From assembly GCF_009739465.1 (NCBI RefSeq), contig NZ_WHOM01000050.1, forward strand, positions 1 to 64,000: a DNA stretch of 64,000 nucleotides. Direction: 5' to 3'. This DNA comes from Streptomyces apocyni. GTDB taxonomy: Bacteria; Actinomycetota; Actinomycetes; Streptomycetales; Streptomycetaceae. Each line of letters opens with the position of its first letter. The first letter of the stretch is position 1. Positions 43,842 through 51,870 of this stretch are shown piece after piece. Below the pieces are notes generated by a model. It made no database searches and was not told the origin of the DNA. It saw only the letters and a program-made list of their open reading frames with translations. The position numbers and the translations under genes are program-made.

Positions 43842-45608
43842 ATGGCTATTTCGTCCGAGCCGGCTCCGTCCACCGAGACGGAGGTGCAAGAGTTGAAGAC
43901 GGCAGCTGACACGTCCGTCGACGGGGCGTCGGTCGACCCCAAGCGCTGGGCAGCTCTGCTGGTGTTGCTGGTCGCCGCGTTCATGGACCTGCTGGACGGC
44001 ACCATCGCCAACGTCGCGGCGCCCTCCATGCAGCGGGAACTCGGCGCGGGCTACTCGGCGATCCAGTGGATTCTGGTCGGCTATCAGCTCGCCTTCGCCC
44101 TCCTGCTGATCCTCGGTGGCAGGCTCGGTGACATCTTCGGCCGCAAGAAGGTCTTCCTGCTGGGCGTCGCGGGGTTCACCCTCACCTCGCTGACGGCCGG
44201 TATCGCCCAGGAGCCATGGCAGTTGGTGGTCTCCAGGGTGCTGCAGGGCGCCTTCGCCGGTGTCATGGTTCCCCAGGTGCTGTCGATCATCCACGTCACC
44301 TTCAGCAAGAAGGAACGCGGCACGGCCTTCGCGCTGCACGGCCTGGTGGGCGGTCTCGCCGCCACCCTCGGGCTCGCCATCGGCGGTCTGCTGGTCCAGT
44401 GGAACCTGTTCGACCTCAGCTGGCGGACCATCTTCCTGATCAACGTACCGATCGGCATCCTCGGTCTGATCTACGGCTCCAAGGTGATCACCGAGTCCAA
44501 GGCGCCGCAGGCGCTCAGGCTGGACACCATCGGTGTCGTCCTGGCGACGGTCGGCCTGGTCATGCTGGTCTACCCGCTGCTCCAGGGCCGCGAACTGGGC
44601 TGGCCCACCTGGGGCTATGTGTCCATGGTCCTGTCGCTGCCGGTCCTGGTCCTGTTCGTGATGTGGCAGCGGCGTAAGACCGGCAAGGACGGCTCGCCGC
44701 TCGTCGAGCTCGGCCTGTTCCGTACCCGGAGCTTCTCCTCCGGTCTCGGGGTCAACCTGATCTTCTACGTTGGTATGGGCATGTTCACCATCGGGTGGAC
44801 GCTGTACATGCAGATCGGCCAGGGCTGGTCCCCGATGCGCGCCGGTCTCACCAGCCTGCCGTTCTGTGTCGGTGCCTTCCTCACCGCCACCACGTCGGTG
44901 ATGATCCTGGTGCCCAAGTTCGGCCGTAAGGCGATGCAGGTCGGTGCCCTGGTGCTGATCGCGGGTCTGGGCCTGTACATCTGGGTGGCCGGGGAGAAGG
45001 GTGCCGACGTCACCACCTGGCACATCGCCGGACCGCTGTTCCTGATCGGTCTCGGCTTCGGTACGGTCGCCACGCCGCTGCCGCTGATCGTGACGTCCGA
45101 GGTGCCGCACAAGGACGCGGGCTCCGCTTCGGGCTTGGTCAACACCAACACTCAGCTCGGGTTCGCCATCGGCGGCGCCCTGGTCAGTGTGGTCTTCTTC
45201 GGCGGCCTGGTGGGTCACACCGGCGCCAGCGTGGACGACCAGGCACCGCGGCTGCGCCAGGAGCTGGTCGCCAGCGCCGGGGTCACGCCCGGTGAGGCCG
45301 ACTCCATCACCCAGGCGTACCGGGACTGTGCCACGGAACGGGCGGGCCAGAAGGATGTGGCCGAGGTGCCGCCGAGCTGTGCCACACCTCAGCTGACGGA
45401 CGAACGGGTCGCCCCGATCCTGGCCAAGCACGGGGAGGAGACGACCGGTGTGTCCTTCGCCGCCAGCTTCCAGACCCTGCTGACGGTGTTCATCGGGATC
45501 ACCGTGGTGGTCTTCTTCGTGATGTTCGCGATGCCGCAGCGACTGCGGCAGGAGGACCCGGAGGAGGACTCCTCCGACTCGGGCGAGGCCACACCGGCGT
45601 CTGCCTGA
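43842..45608 (+). CDS. DHA2-family MFS efflux transporter
   Basis: A 588-residue, 14-helix EmrB/QacA-type transporter, longer than the first pump because of an extracytoplasmic loop of about 85 residues before the last helix, containing two Cys. LDGTIANVAAPSM, GGRLGDIFGRKK (motif A) and the RVLQGAFAGVMVPQ helix are typical. The C-terminal tail is very acidic. It is 57 bases after the racemase gene and ends at an 18-bp terminator stem. It probably exports the aromatic product. Confidence 0.92.
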   Translation: MAISSEPAPSTETEVQELKTAADTSVDGASVDPKRWAALLVLLVAAFMDLLDGTIANVAAPSMQRELGAGYSAIQWILVGYQLAFALLLILGGRLGDIFGRKKVFLLGVAGFTLTSLTAGIAQEPWQLVVSRVLQGAFAGVMVPQVLSIIHVTFSKKERGTAFALHGLVGGLAATLGLAIGGLLVQWNLFDLSWRTIFLINVPIGILGLIYGSKVITESKAPQALRLDTIGVVLATVGLVMLVYPLLQGRELGWPTWGYVSMVLSLPVLVLFVMWQRRKTGKDGSPLVELGLFRTRSFSSGLGVNLIFYVGMGMFTIGWTLYMQIGQGWSPMRAGLTSLPFCVGAFLTATTSVMILVPKFGRKAMQVGALVLIAGLGLYIWVAGEKGADVTTWHIAGPLFLIGLGFGTVATPLPLIVTSEVPHKDAGSASGLVNTNTQLGFAIGGALVSVVFFGGLVGHTGASVDDQAPRLRQELVASAGVTPGEADSITQAYRDCATERAGQKDVAEVPPSCATPQLTDERVAPILAKHGEETTGVSFAASFQTLLTVFIGITVVVFFVMFAMPQRLRQEDPEEDSSDSGEATPASA

Positions 45609-45617
45609 GGCAGCGGG

Positions 45618-45657
45618 CGCGCAGGGCCGGACGGCAGCCGCCGTCCGGCCCTGCGCG
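45618..45657. terminator. Bidirectional terminator
   Basis: A perfect 18-bp stem (45618-45635 with 45640-45657) with a 4-base loop separates the MFS gene from the convergent AlkZ-like gene. Confidence 0.88.
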
Positions 45658-45662
45658 TACCG

Positions 45663-46793
45663 TTAGTTGAGCGGCTGCGCGAGCTGTACGTCGTAGGTCT
45701 CCGCACCGTCCGCCGCGAACCGCAGCAGCGCTTCGCCACCGGAGAGCAGCGCGGTCGCGTCCCGCTTCCGTAGTCGCGCGAACGGGGTAAGCAGCAGCGT
45801 CGCGGCCTTCCGCCGCTGGGTGACCTTCCAGGTGCCCTGGACGAAGCCGTCCACCAGGAACATGCCGGGGATCTGCCCGTTCTTGGTGAAGACCGCCTTG
45901 CGCCCCGCGTCGCTGATCACCCGTGAGCGCTCCGCGTGGGACAGCGTGAGGTTGTCGAACTCGGCCACGAAGCGCGGCGTCACGGGCGTGTCCGGGTCGG
46001 GGCGCGGCGCGTCCGGCAGGTCGAACAGCTCCACGCCCCGCTCGTCCCGGCCGACCAGTAGCCGGGGGCGCAGCGGCTCGGTGACCTCCCGTAGGTGGGT
46101 CAGCCCCGACCAGGCCTGTACGTCCCTCACCGACGCGGGCCCGAACGCGGCCAGATAGCGCAGCACCATGGCCTCCAGCGAGGCGGCGGCGAGCGGCGCG
46201 CCGAGCCAGCTCTCGGCGGTCGCGTACGTCGCCTGCCCGGCCCGGTCCCACAGGCCGCGCGGCGGGATCTGCACCAGGGCCTGCCGGGTCCGCACCACAC
46301 CCGCCAGTACGGAGGGGTCCAGGCCCGGCCACCGCTCACCCAGCGCCCGCCCCAGCGCGGCCCCGGTGAGCGGCCGCTCCTCCAGCAGCGCCCGGCCCGC
46401 GTCGATGACCGTGTCCGCGCTGAGCCCGTCCAGCCGCTTCCCGTACTGGGTGAGCGCCAGCCGGTCGAACAGAGGCCGCAGCAGGGGGTGCAGCCCCCGG
46501 CAGTCGCGGGCGCTGACCAGATGCACCGTGCCGCGCATCAGGGTGAGCCGTACGGCCTCCCGCGACGTCAGCAGCTCCGCCAGCTCCTCGTGCCGGAAGT
46601 CGGCCAGCCGGGTCCACAGCCCCACGTAAGGGGCCTTGGGCGACTGCGCCTGCATCCCGACCAGGTGCTCCAGCACCTCCAGAGCGGACATCTTGTGCCG
46701 CTCCAGCAGGAGTTGGCGCTCAAGCAGGGCGCGGTTGAGCGAGCGCCGGTCGAATAGGGGTCCGGGGTGCCGGTCGGTGGACGGGTTGGCCAT
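45663..46793 (-). CDS. AlkZ-like DNA glycosylase (HTH_42 family)
   Basis: A 376-residue winged-helix protein of the HTH_42 (formerly DUF1006) family. The N-terminal region contains MQAQ, a Q-x-Q motif at residues 48-50, which in the azinomycin resistance glycosylase AlkZ is the catalytic element for excising bulky alkylated bases. The rest of the family pattern is present (LMRGTVHLVSARD; ENxT-type strand EFDNLTLSHAERSRVI; FLVDGFVQGTWK). AlkZ-like genes lie in clusters for DNA-alkylating antibiotics such as azinomycin and trioxacarcin types, where they give self-resistance. Here it lies among PKS tailoring genes close to an epoxide hydrolase. GGAGGT precedes the ATG; it is divergent from the citramalate synthase gene. 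Confidence 0.87.
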   Translation of the reverse strand: MANPSTDRHPGPLFDRRSLNRALLERQLLLERHKMSALEVLEHLVGMQAQSPKAPYVGLWTRLADFRHEELAELLTSREAVRLTLMRGTVHLVSARDCRGLHPLLRPLFDRLALTQYGKRLDGLSADTVIDAGRALLEERPLTGAALGRALGERWPGLDPSVLAGVVRTRQALVQIPPRGLWDRAGQATYATAESWLGAPLAAASLEAMVLRYLAAFGPASVRDVQAWSGLTHLREVTEPLRPRLLVGRDERGVELFDLPDAPRPDPDTPVTPRFVAEFDNLTLSHAERSRVISDAGRKAVFTKNGQIPGMFLVDGFVQGTWKVTQRRKAATLLLTPFARLRKRDATALLSGGEALLRFAADGAETYDVQLAQPLN

Positions 46794-47010
46794 AGGGGCG
46801 GTACCTCCGAGAGCGTGGGTGTCCTCCCGCAGTGTGCCGAACTCCGCTCAAAGCGTCCTCGAGCAGATCCGGCCACCGCGTTCGCCGCGCGCCCTCGACC
46901 AGGGCTCCAGCCCGCCCCCATCGGGGCGCTAGGCGGCGCCCTGACGGTGACCGGACCAGCCGGGGTGGTGGACCACCACCGGTCCAGGCAGCGGAGACGA
47001 GGGAGGGGCG
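46794..47010. promoter_or_regulatory. Divergent intergenic region, AlkZ-like gene / citramalate synthase operon
   Basis: This 217-base gap should hold promoters for both the resistance gene and the long starter-unit operon. I see a GGACCAGCCGG / CCACCACCGGTCC stretch (46953-46985) with weak dyad symmetry, but none of the ATTACC elements found on the left of the window. A GGGAGGGG site precedes the plus-strand start. Confidence 0.35.
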
Positions 47011-48651
47011 ATGGCTGAGCAGGGGTTGCAGCTCTACGACACGACCCTGCGCGACGGCACCCAGCAGAAGGGCATGGTGCTGACGGTCGACGACAAACTC
47101 GCTGTCGCACGTCACCTGGACGCCCTCGGAGTCACCTTCATCGAAGGAGGCTGGCCGGGAGCCGTTCCTCGGGACACCGAGTTCTTCCGCCGGGCCCGCA
47201 GGGAACTCGACCTGAAACACGCCCAGTTGGCCGCGTTCGGCGCCACCCGCAAGGCCGCCACGCCGGTGCTGGTGGACGCGCAGGTGCGGGCGCTCCTGGA
47301 GGCGGAGAGCCCGGTGGTGACGCTGGTCGCCAAGAGCGACCCCCGGCACGTCTCCCGGGCCCTGCGCACCACGCTCGCCGAGAACCTGGCGATGGTCAGC
47401 AGTACCGTGCGGCATCTGGTGCGGGCCGGACGGCGGGTGTTCGTGGACGCCGAGCACTACTTCGACGGCTATCTGGACAACCGGGAGTACGCCCTGGAGG
47501 TGGTGCGCACCGCCGCCGAGGCCGGGGCCGAGGCCGTGGTCCTGTGCGACACCAACGGCGGCTCGCTGCCGGACGGGATCCGCGACATCGTGGCCGACAC
47601 CCTCGCCATGACCGGCGCGGCGGTCGGCATCCACTGCCACGACGACTCCGGCTGCGCGGTGGCCAACACCATGGCCGCCGTGGACGCCGGGGCCATCCAG
47701 GTCCAGGGCACCGCGCACGGCTATGGTGAACGCTGCGGCAACGCCAACCTGTTCACCGTCATCGCCAACCTCGTACTCAAGCGGGGCCGTGAGGTCATCC
47801 CGCCGGAGAACCTGCGGCTGATGGCGGCGGCCGGTACCGCCATCGCCGAGCTGACCCAGCTCACCCCGCCACCCGGCGCCCCGTACGTCGGGGAGGGGGC
47901 CTTCACCCACAAGGCGGGCCTGCACGCCTCGGCCCTGCGGGTCGAGCCCGACCTGTACCAGCACATCGACCCGGGCAGGGTGGGCAACGCCATGCGCACC
48001 CTTGTCTCCGACATGGGTGGGCGGTCCTCCATCGAGCTCAAGGCCCGCGAGCTGGGCTACGACATCGAGGCGGGCTCGCCCGAGGTGGCGCGAACCGCCG
48101 CCCGGATCAAGGAACTGGAGAGCCAGGGCTACAGCTTCGAGTCCGCCGACGCGTCCTTCGCGCTGCTGCTGCGCGAGGAACTGACCGGGGACGGATCGCA
48201 GTTGCCGCCGTTCGACGTGGACTCCTGGCGCGTCTCGGTCTCCGGTGCGCACGTCGGCCAGGCGTCCGCCGAGGCGTCGGTGCGGCTGCGGGTCGACGGA
48301 GTGCCGCTGGGCGCCACCTGCCGGGCCAGCACCCCCGTACACGCCCTGGACACGGCCCTGCAGAAGGCGCTCGTCCCGTTCTTCGCCGACCTCGCCCGGC
48401 TGGAGCTGGTGGACTACGCGGTCCGCGTGCTCAGCGGCGGCGGCGCGGGGACCACCACCCGGGTGCGGGTCACCTACCGGGACGGTGACCGCGAGTGGAG
48501 CACGGTCGGCGTCGGCGAGAACGAGGGCACCGCCGCCTGGCACGCCCTGCTCGACGCGATCCGCTACGCCCTGCTCCCCGTGCCGGAACCCAGCCGCGGC
48601 GGCGGCCTGACCCTGGCCGCCGTACGAGCCTGGTCCACCCGCGCGGCGTGA
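47011..48651 (+). CDS. cimA: (R)-citramalate synthase
   Basis: A 546-residue member of the alpha-isopropylmalate/homocitrate synthase family, best matched to citramalate synthase. The TIM barrel (about 5-270) has DTTLRDGTQQKG, GGWPGAVPRD, the metal motif GIHCHDDSG and TAHGYGERCGNAN. A C-terminal LeuA-type regulatory domain (about 400-525) follows. It condenses pyruvate with acetyl-CoA to citramalate, normally the first step from pyruvate to 2-oxobutyrate and isoleucine. Its place at the head of the KAS III / aromatase / FAAL run suggests it makes precursor for a branched or C4/C5 starter, or is itself the starter-acid route (inference). Confidence 0.88.
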   Translation: MAEQGLQLYDTTLRDGTQQKGMVLTVDDKLAVARHLDALGVTFIEGGWPGAVPRDTEFFRRARRELDLKHAQLAAFGATRKAATPVLVDAQVRALLEAESPVVTLVAKSDPRHVSRALRTTLAENLAMVSSTVRHLVRAGRRVFVDAEHYFDGYLDNREYALEVVRTAAEAGAEAVVLCDTNGGSLPDGIRDIVADTLAMTGAAVGIHCHDDSGCAVANTMAAVDAGAIQVQGTAHGYGERCGNANLFTVIANLVLKRGREVIPPENLRLMAAAGTAIAELTQLTPPPGAPYVGEGAFTHKAGLHASALRVEPDLYQHIDPGRVGNAMRTLVSDMGGRSSIELKARELGYDIEAGSPEVARTAARIKELESQGYSFESADASFALLLREELTGDGSQLPPFDVDSWRVSVSGAHVGQASAEASVRLRVDGVPLGATCRASTPVHALDTALQKALVPFFADLARLELVDYAVRVLSGGGAGTTTRVRVTYRDGDREWSTVGVGENEGTAAWHALLDAIRYALLPVPEPSRGGGLTLAAVRAWSTRAA

Positions 48652-48708
48652 CCGCCCCCACCTGACAGGCCCGACCTGACCGCCCATCCCAGAACCCGTG
48701 GAGTCGCT

Positions 48709-49755
48709 GTGCGTGTGGAAGGAATCTACCTACGGGGGACCTCCGTACGGCTCCCCGCCGTACTGCCGCTCGCCGAAGCGGTGGCCTCCGGCGCCTGCAC
48801 CCAGCGGGTGGCCACCGGGACCGGCCTGGAGTCGGTCGCGTACTCGCCCGACGAGTCAGCCGCCGAGATGGCGGCGAAGGCCGCCGTGGGTGCCCTGCGG
48901 CAGTCGGGCAGCGACCCCGACGACATCGAGCTGCTGCTGCACGCCGACACGTACCACCAGGGCCAGGACCTGTGGCCGGTGGCCTCGTACATCCAGCGGG
49001 AGTCGCTCGGCAACGGCTGCCCGGCCATCGAGATCCGGCAGATGTCCAACGGCGGACTGGCCGCCATGGACCTGGCCACCGCCTACCTGACGGCGGGCGA
49101 GAACCGCCGCGACGCGCTCCTGACCACCGCGGACCGGTTCTGCGAACCCGGCATCGACCGCTGGCTCACCGACCCCGGCACGCCCTACGCGGACGGCGCC
49201 ACCGCCCTGGTGCTGTCCCGCCGCGGCGGCTGGGCCAGGCTGCTGTCCATCGCCCTGCACGCGGACCCCGACCTGGAACCCCTGCACCGCGGCGACGACC
49301 CGTTCACCAAAGCCCCGTTCAGCCATCGCGTCCCGGTCGACTTCGAGGAGGCCAAGCGCGCCTTCATCGGCCGGGTCGGCATGTCGTACGCCATCACCCG
49401 GGCGCACAACGGCCAGCAGACCGTACTCAAACAGGCGTTGGCCGAGGCCGGGTCCGAACTGTCCGACGCGGCCTGGGTGGTGCTGCCGCACTTCGGCCGC
49501 CGCCGTCTGGAGTCGATCTACTACAAGCCGTTCGGCATCGATCCGGCCCGCACCACCTGGGAGTTCAGCCGCACCGTCGGACACCTGGGCGCGGGCGACC
49601 AGTTCGCGAGCCTGGACTATCTGATGACGTCAGGACTGGCCAAGCCCGGCGACCGCTGTGTGCTCGTCAGCGTCGGGGCCGGATACAGCTGGGGTTGCGC
49701 CGTACTGGAAATCCTCGACCAGCCCCGTTCCACCCATGCTCCATCGACGCTCTAG
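48709..49755 (+). CDS. KAS III-like acyltransferase with Ser in place of the catalytic Cys
   Basis: A 348-residue FabH-fold protein. Where KAS III enzymes have the nucleophilic Cys, this one reads RQMSNGGLAAM with Ser113. His261 is in LPHFGRR, and the usual Asn motif is replaced by GHLGAGDQ with Asp297. That His-Asp arrangement is the signature of the CerJ/ChlB3-type KAS III acyltransferases that move acyl groups onto acceptors rather than condensing; DpsC of daunorubicin is a precedent for Ser as nucleophile. So acyl transfer (starter loading or side-chain esterification) is more likely than C-C bond formation. The GTG at 48709 follows GTGGAG. It is 57 bases after the citramalate synthase gene in the same operon. 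Confidence 0.9.
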   Translation: MRVEGIYLRGTSVRLPAVLPLAEAVASGACTQRVATGTGLESVAYSPDESAAEMAAKAAVGALRQSGSDPDDIELLLHADTYHQGQDLWPVASYIQRESLGNGCPAIEIRQMSNGGLAAMDLATAYLTAGENRRDALLTTADRFCEPGIDRWLTDPGTPYADGATALVLSRRGGWARLLSIALHADPDLEPLHRGDDPFTKAPFSHRVPVDFEEAKRAFIGRVGMSYAITRAHNGQQTVLKQALAEAGSELSDAAWVVLPHFGRRRLESIYYKPFGIDPARTTWEFSRTVGHLGAGDQFASLDYLMTSGLAKPGDRCVLVSVGAGYSWGCAVLEILDQPRSTHAPSTL

Positions 49756-49818
49756 CCCTCCTCTGTCAATCTGTTGTCCAGCCGTCGCGTACGGCCGCAC
49801 TCGAAGGGAAGGTCCGCC

Positions 49819-50805
49819 GTGGCGCCGAACGCTACGCCCGACACCTCCGCTCCCCATGTCACGGAGCACGCCATCACCGTGGCCGCACCGCCCGCCGCCG
49901 TCTACGACCTGGTGGCGGACGTCTCCGGCTGGCCCCAGGTGTTCGGGCCCACCGTCCATGTCGAGGTGCTGGAAGAAGCCCCCGAGAGCGGCGGCGAACA
50001 GCTGCTGCGCATCTGGGCCATGGCCAACGAACAGGTCCGCACCTGGACCTCACGGCGCGTCCTGGACCCCGCGAGCCACACCATCACCTTCCGCCAGGTG
50101 GTGTCCGCGGCCCCGGTCGCCTCGATGGGCGGCGAGTGGCGCATCGAGGAGCACGACGACGGCCGTACGCGGGTGACCCTGCTGCACGACTACCGCGCCA
50201 TCGACGACGACCCGGCCGCCGAGCAACTGATCGAGCAGGCCGTGGACCGCAACAGCCGAGCCGAGCTGACGGCCCTGAAGAACGCCGCCGAACTGAGTAG
50301 GTCCCGTGAAGAAGTCCACTTCACCTTCAGCGACTCCGAGACCATCGCCGGAGCGGCGGGCGACGTCTACGCCTTTCTGGACCGCGCGGACCTCTGGCCC
50401 GAGCGGCTCCCGCATGTGGCCCGCCTCGACCTCACCGAGGACGAGCAGGGGATTCAGCACATGGACATGGACACCCGCAGCCCGGACGGCTCCACCCACA
50501 ACACCACATCGGTACGGGTCTGCTTCCCAGACCGCCAGTCGATCGTCTACAAGCAGCTCAGGGTCCCGGTCGCGATGAGCGTGCACACCGGCCGCTGGGT
50601 CATCGAGCCGCAGCAGGACGGCACCGTACGCGCCACCTCCTGGCACACCGTCGTGCTGGACCCGGAGGGCGTGCACACCGCGCTCGGCCCGCAGGCCACC
50701 CTCGCCGAGGCGCGGGACCTGGTCCGCAAGGCCCTGGGCACCAACAGCTCCACCACGCTGCGATACGCCAAGGAGTACGCGGAGGGCCTGCATGCCGGAT
50801 CGTGA
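49819..50805 (+). CDS. Didomain polyketide aromatase/cyclase
   Basis: A 328-residue protein with two START/SRPBCC helix-grip domains: the first from HAITVAAPPAAVYDLVADVSGWP (about 18-165), the second from ETIAGAAGDVYAFLDRADLWPERLPH (about 185-320). Both keep the ligand-pocket WP motif and the Arg/His-lined strands of type II PKS aromatase/cyclases. Didomain enzymes of this kind fold and aromatise the first ring of C9-reduced chains, which fits the ActIII-like ketoreductase at 25067. The GTG at 49819 follows GAAGGGAAGG. It overlaps the next gene by 14 bases. Confidence 0.93.
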   Translation: MAPNATPDTSAPHVTEHAITVAAPPAAVYDLVADVSGWPQVFGPTVHVEVLEEAPESGGEQLLRIWAMANEQVRTWTSRRVLDPASHTITFRQVVSAAPVASMGGEWRIEEHDDGRTRVTLLHDYRAIDDDPAAEQLIEQAVDRNSRAELTALKNAAELSRSREEVHFTFSDSETIAGAAGDVYAFLDRADLWPERLPHVARLDLTEDEQGIQHMDMDTRSPDGSTHNTTSVRVCFPDRQSIVYKQLRVPVAMSVHTGRWVIEPQQDGTVRATSWHTVVLDPEGVHTALGPQATLAEARDLVRKALGTNSSTTLRYAKEYAEGLHAGS

Positions 50806-51421
50806 CCTGGGCGGCCCCGTCACCGTCGTCAACCGCTTCACGGTGACGGGCGACACCAGCGAGTTCGAGCGGGAGTTCCGCGAGCACAGCCAGTTCCTGC
50901 GGCAGCGCCCCGGCTTTGACTTCCTGGTGACGGTCCGGCTGGTCGACGCGCCCCAGGTGTATGTGCACCTGGGGCACTGGAAGTGCCTGCGCGGCTTCCT
51001 GGACACCGTCCACGACGACGTCTTCCTGCGGCACGTACGCAGACTCGGGCCGCTGGTGGAGACCGAGGCGGACCAGGCGGTGAGCGTCGGCCGGGTGCTG
51101 CGCGAGAACGCCGAGGTCGGTGTCCCGAACGTCGTCCTCACCTGGGCCGATGTCTCGGACGACTGGCGGGAGTTCGAGCGCCGCTTCGCCGAGCTCGACT
51201 ACCAGTGCGACCGTCTGGAGGGCTTCGGCGGCAGCGACCTGCTGCGCTCGACGGTGCAGCCGCTCACCTACACCGGGGTGCAGTGGTGGCGTACCGCCGA
51301 GGACTGCGAGCGCGCGCTACGCAGCCGGGGTTACCGCAACGGCTACCGCGCGCTCTCCGGCATCGCGAAGATCACCACCGAGCGGACCCGGCACATCGCC
51401 TACGAACGCGTGATCGCCTGA
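50792..51421 (+). CDS. Two-domain ABM-type (antibiotic biosynthesis monooxygenase fold) protein
   Basis: A 209-residue protein with two ferredoxin-like alpha+beta barrel repeats: VVNRFTVTGDTSEFEREFREH (about 6-100) and NVVLTWADVSDDWREFERRFAE (about 112-205). The fold is that of cofactor-free ABM monooxygenases and TcmI-type cyclases in aromatic polyketide pathways. The ATG at 50792 lies inside the aromatase gene with GGAGGG upstream, a strong sign of coupled expression and joint action. It could be a later-ring cyclase or a quinone-forming oxygenase; residues do not decide. Confidence 0.82.
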   Translation: MPDRDLGGPVTVVNRFTVTGDTSEFEREFREHSQFLRQRPGFDFLVTVRLVDAPQVYVHLGHWKCLRGFLDTVHDDVFLRHVRRLGPLVETEADQAVSVGRVLRENAEVGVPNVVLTWADVSDDWREFERRFAELDYQCDRLEGFGGSDLLRSTVQPLTYTGVQWWRTAEDCERALRSRGYRNGYRALSGIAKITTERTRHIAYERVIA

Positions 51422-51530
51422 AGCGTTTCTGAACGCGCGAGCGCCGGAAGCGCACCCCAGCGCACCTCACCCCCCACCTGAACCCCACGAGACGACACCC
51501 GCCCCGCATCCGCAGTGCTCCACCGCGCCA

Positions 51531-51559
51531 TGAGCCGAGGACCACACGTCCTCGGCTCA
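51531..51559. terminator. Possible terminator hairpin
   Basis: An 11-bp stem (51531-51541 with 51549-51559) and 7-base loop lie between the ABM gene and the small carboxylase-subunit gene; there is no T-run. Confidence 0.55.
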
Positions 51560-51611
51560 CTCGCGTTCCGGCCCCAAGCCCAGCTCAAGCAGGCAGGACC
51601 ACCCTGCGCAT

Positions 51612-51803
51612 ATGGCGGATGAGACAAGCATCACCGTGTTACGCGGCCACCCCGACGAAGCGGAACTCGCGGCGGTGACCGTCGTGCTCCTTGCCTTGCT
51701 GCGCCGCAGCGGCGAGCCGGAGCGAGACGTGCTGGCGTCCTATGCCGGCTGGACCGTCAAGGGTGGGGGCTACCGCCCTTCGGCGGCCTGGTCGGGTCAG
51801 TGA
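51612..51803 (+). CDS. Acyl-CoA carboxylase epsilon subunit, contains a TTA codon
   Basis: A 63-residue protein with the epsilon-subunit pattern: ITVLRGHPDEAELAAVTVVL in the first half and a Trp-containing, Pro-rich C-terminus (GWTVKGGGYRPSAAW). Epsilon subunits bind and activate actinobacterial acetyl/propionyl-CoA carboxylases, supplying malonyl- or methylmalonyl-CoA. A beta subunit begins at 63391, 11.6 kb away. Codon 10 is TTA (51639-51641), the rare leucine codon read by the developmentally regulated bldA tRNA in Streptomyces. The ribosome site is weak (AGGA, 14 bases away). Confidence 0.78.
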   Translation: MADETSITVLRGHPDEAELAAVTVVLLALLRRSGEPERDVLASYAGWTVKGGGYRPSAAWSGQ

Positions 51804-51870
51804 CCGGCCGGCGGACGACAGCGGCCCACCGCACGGGGCGGCGGGACGCACGACTTGGGAGGGGGAGGCG

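Noticed and set aside
43827..48687. Long minus-strand frames opposite the second MFS gene and citramalate synthase
   Set aside because: Gln/Arg/Gly-rich shadow sequences without domains; the plus-strand genes have good ribosome sites and motifs.
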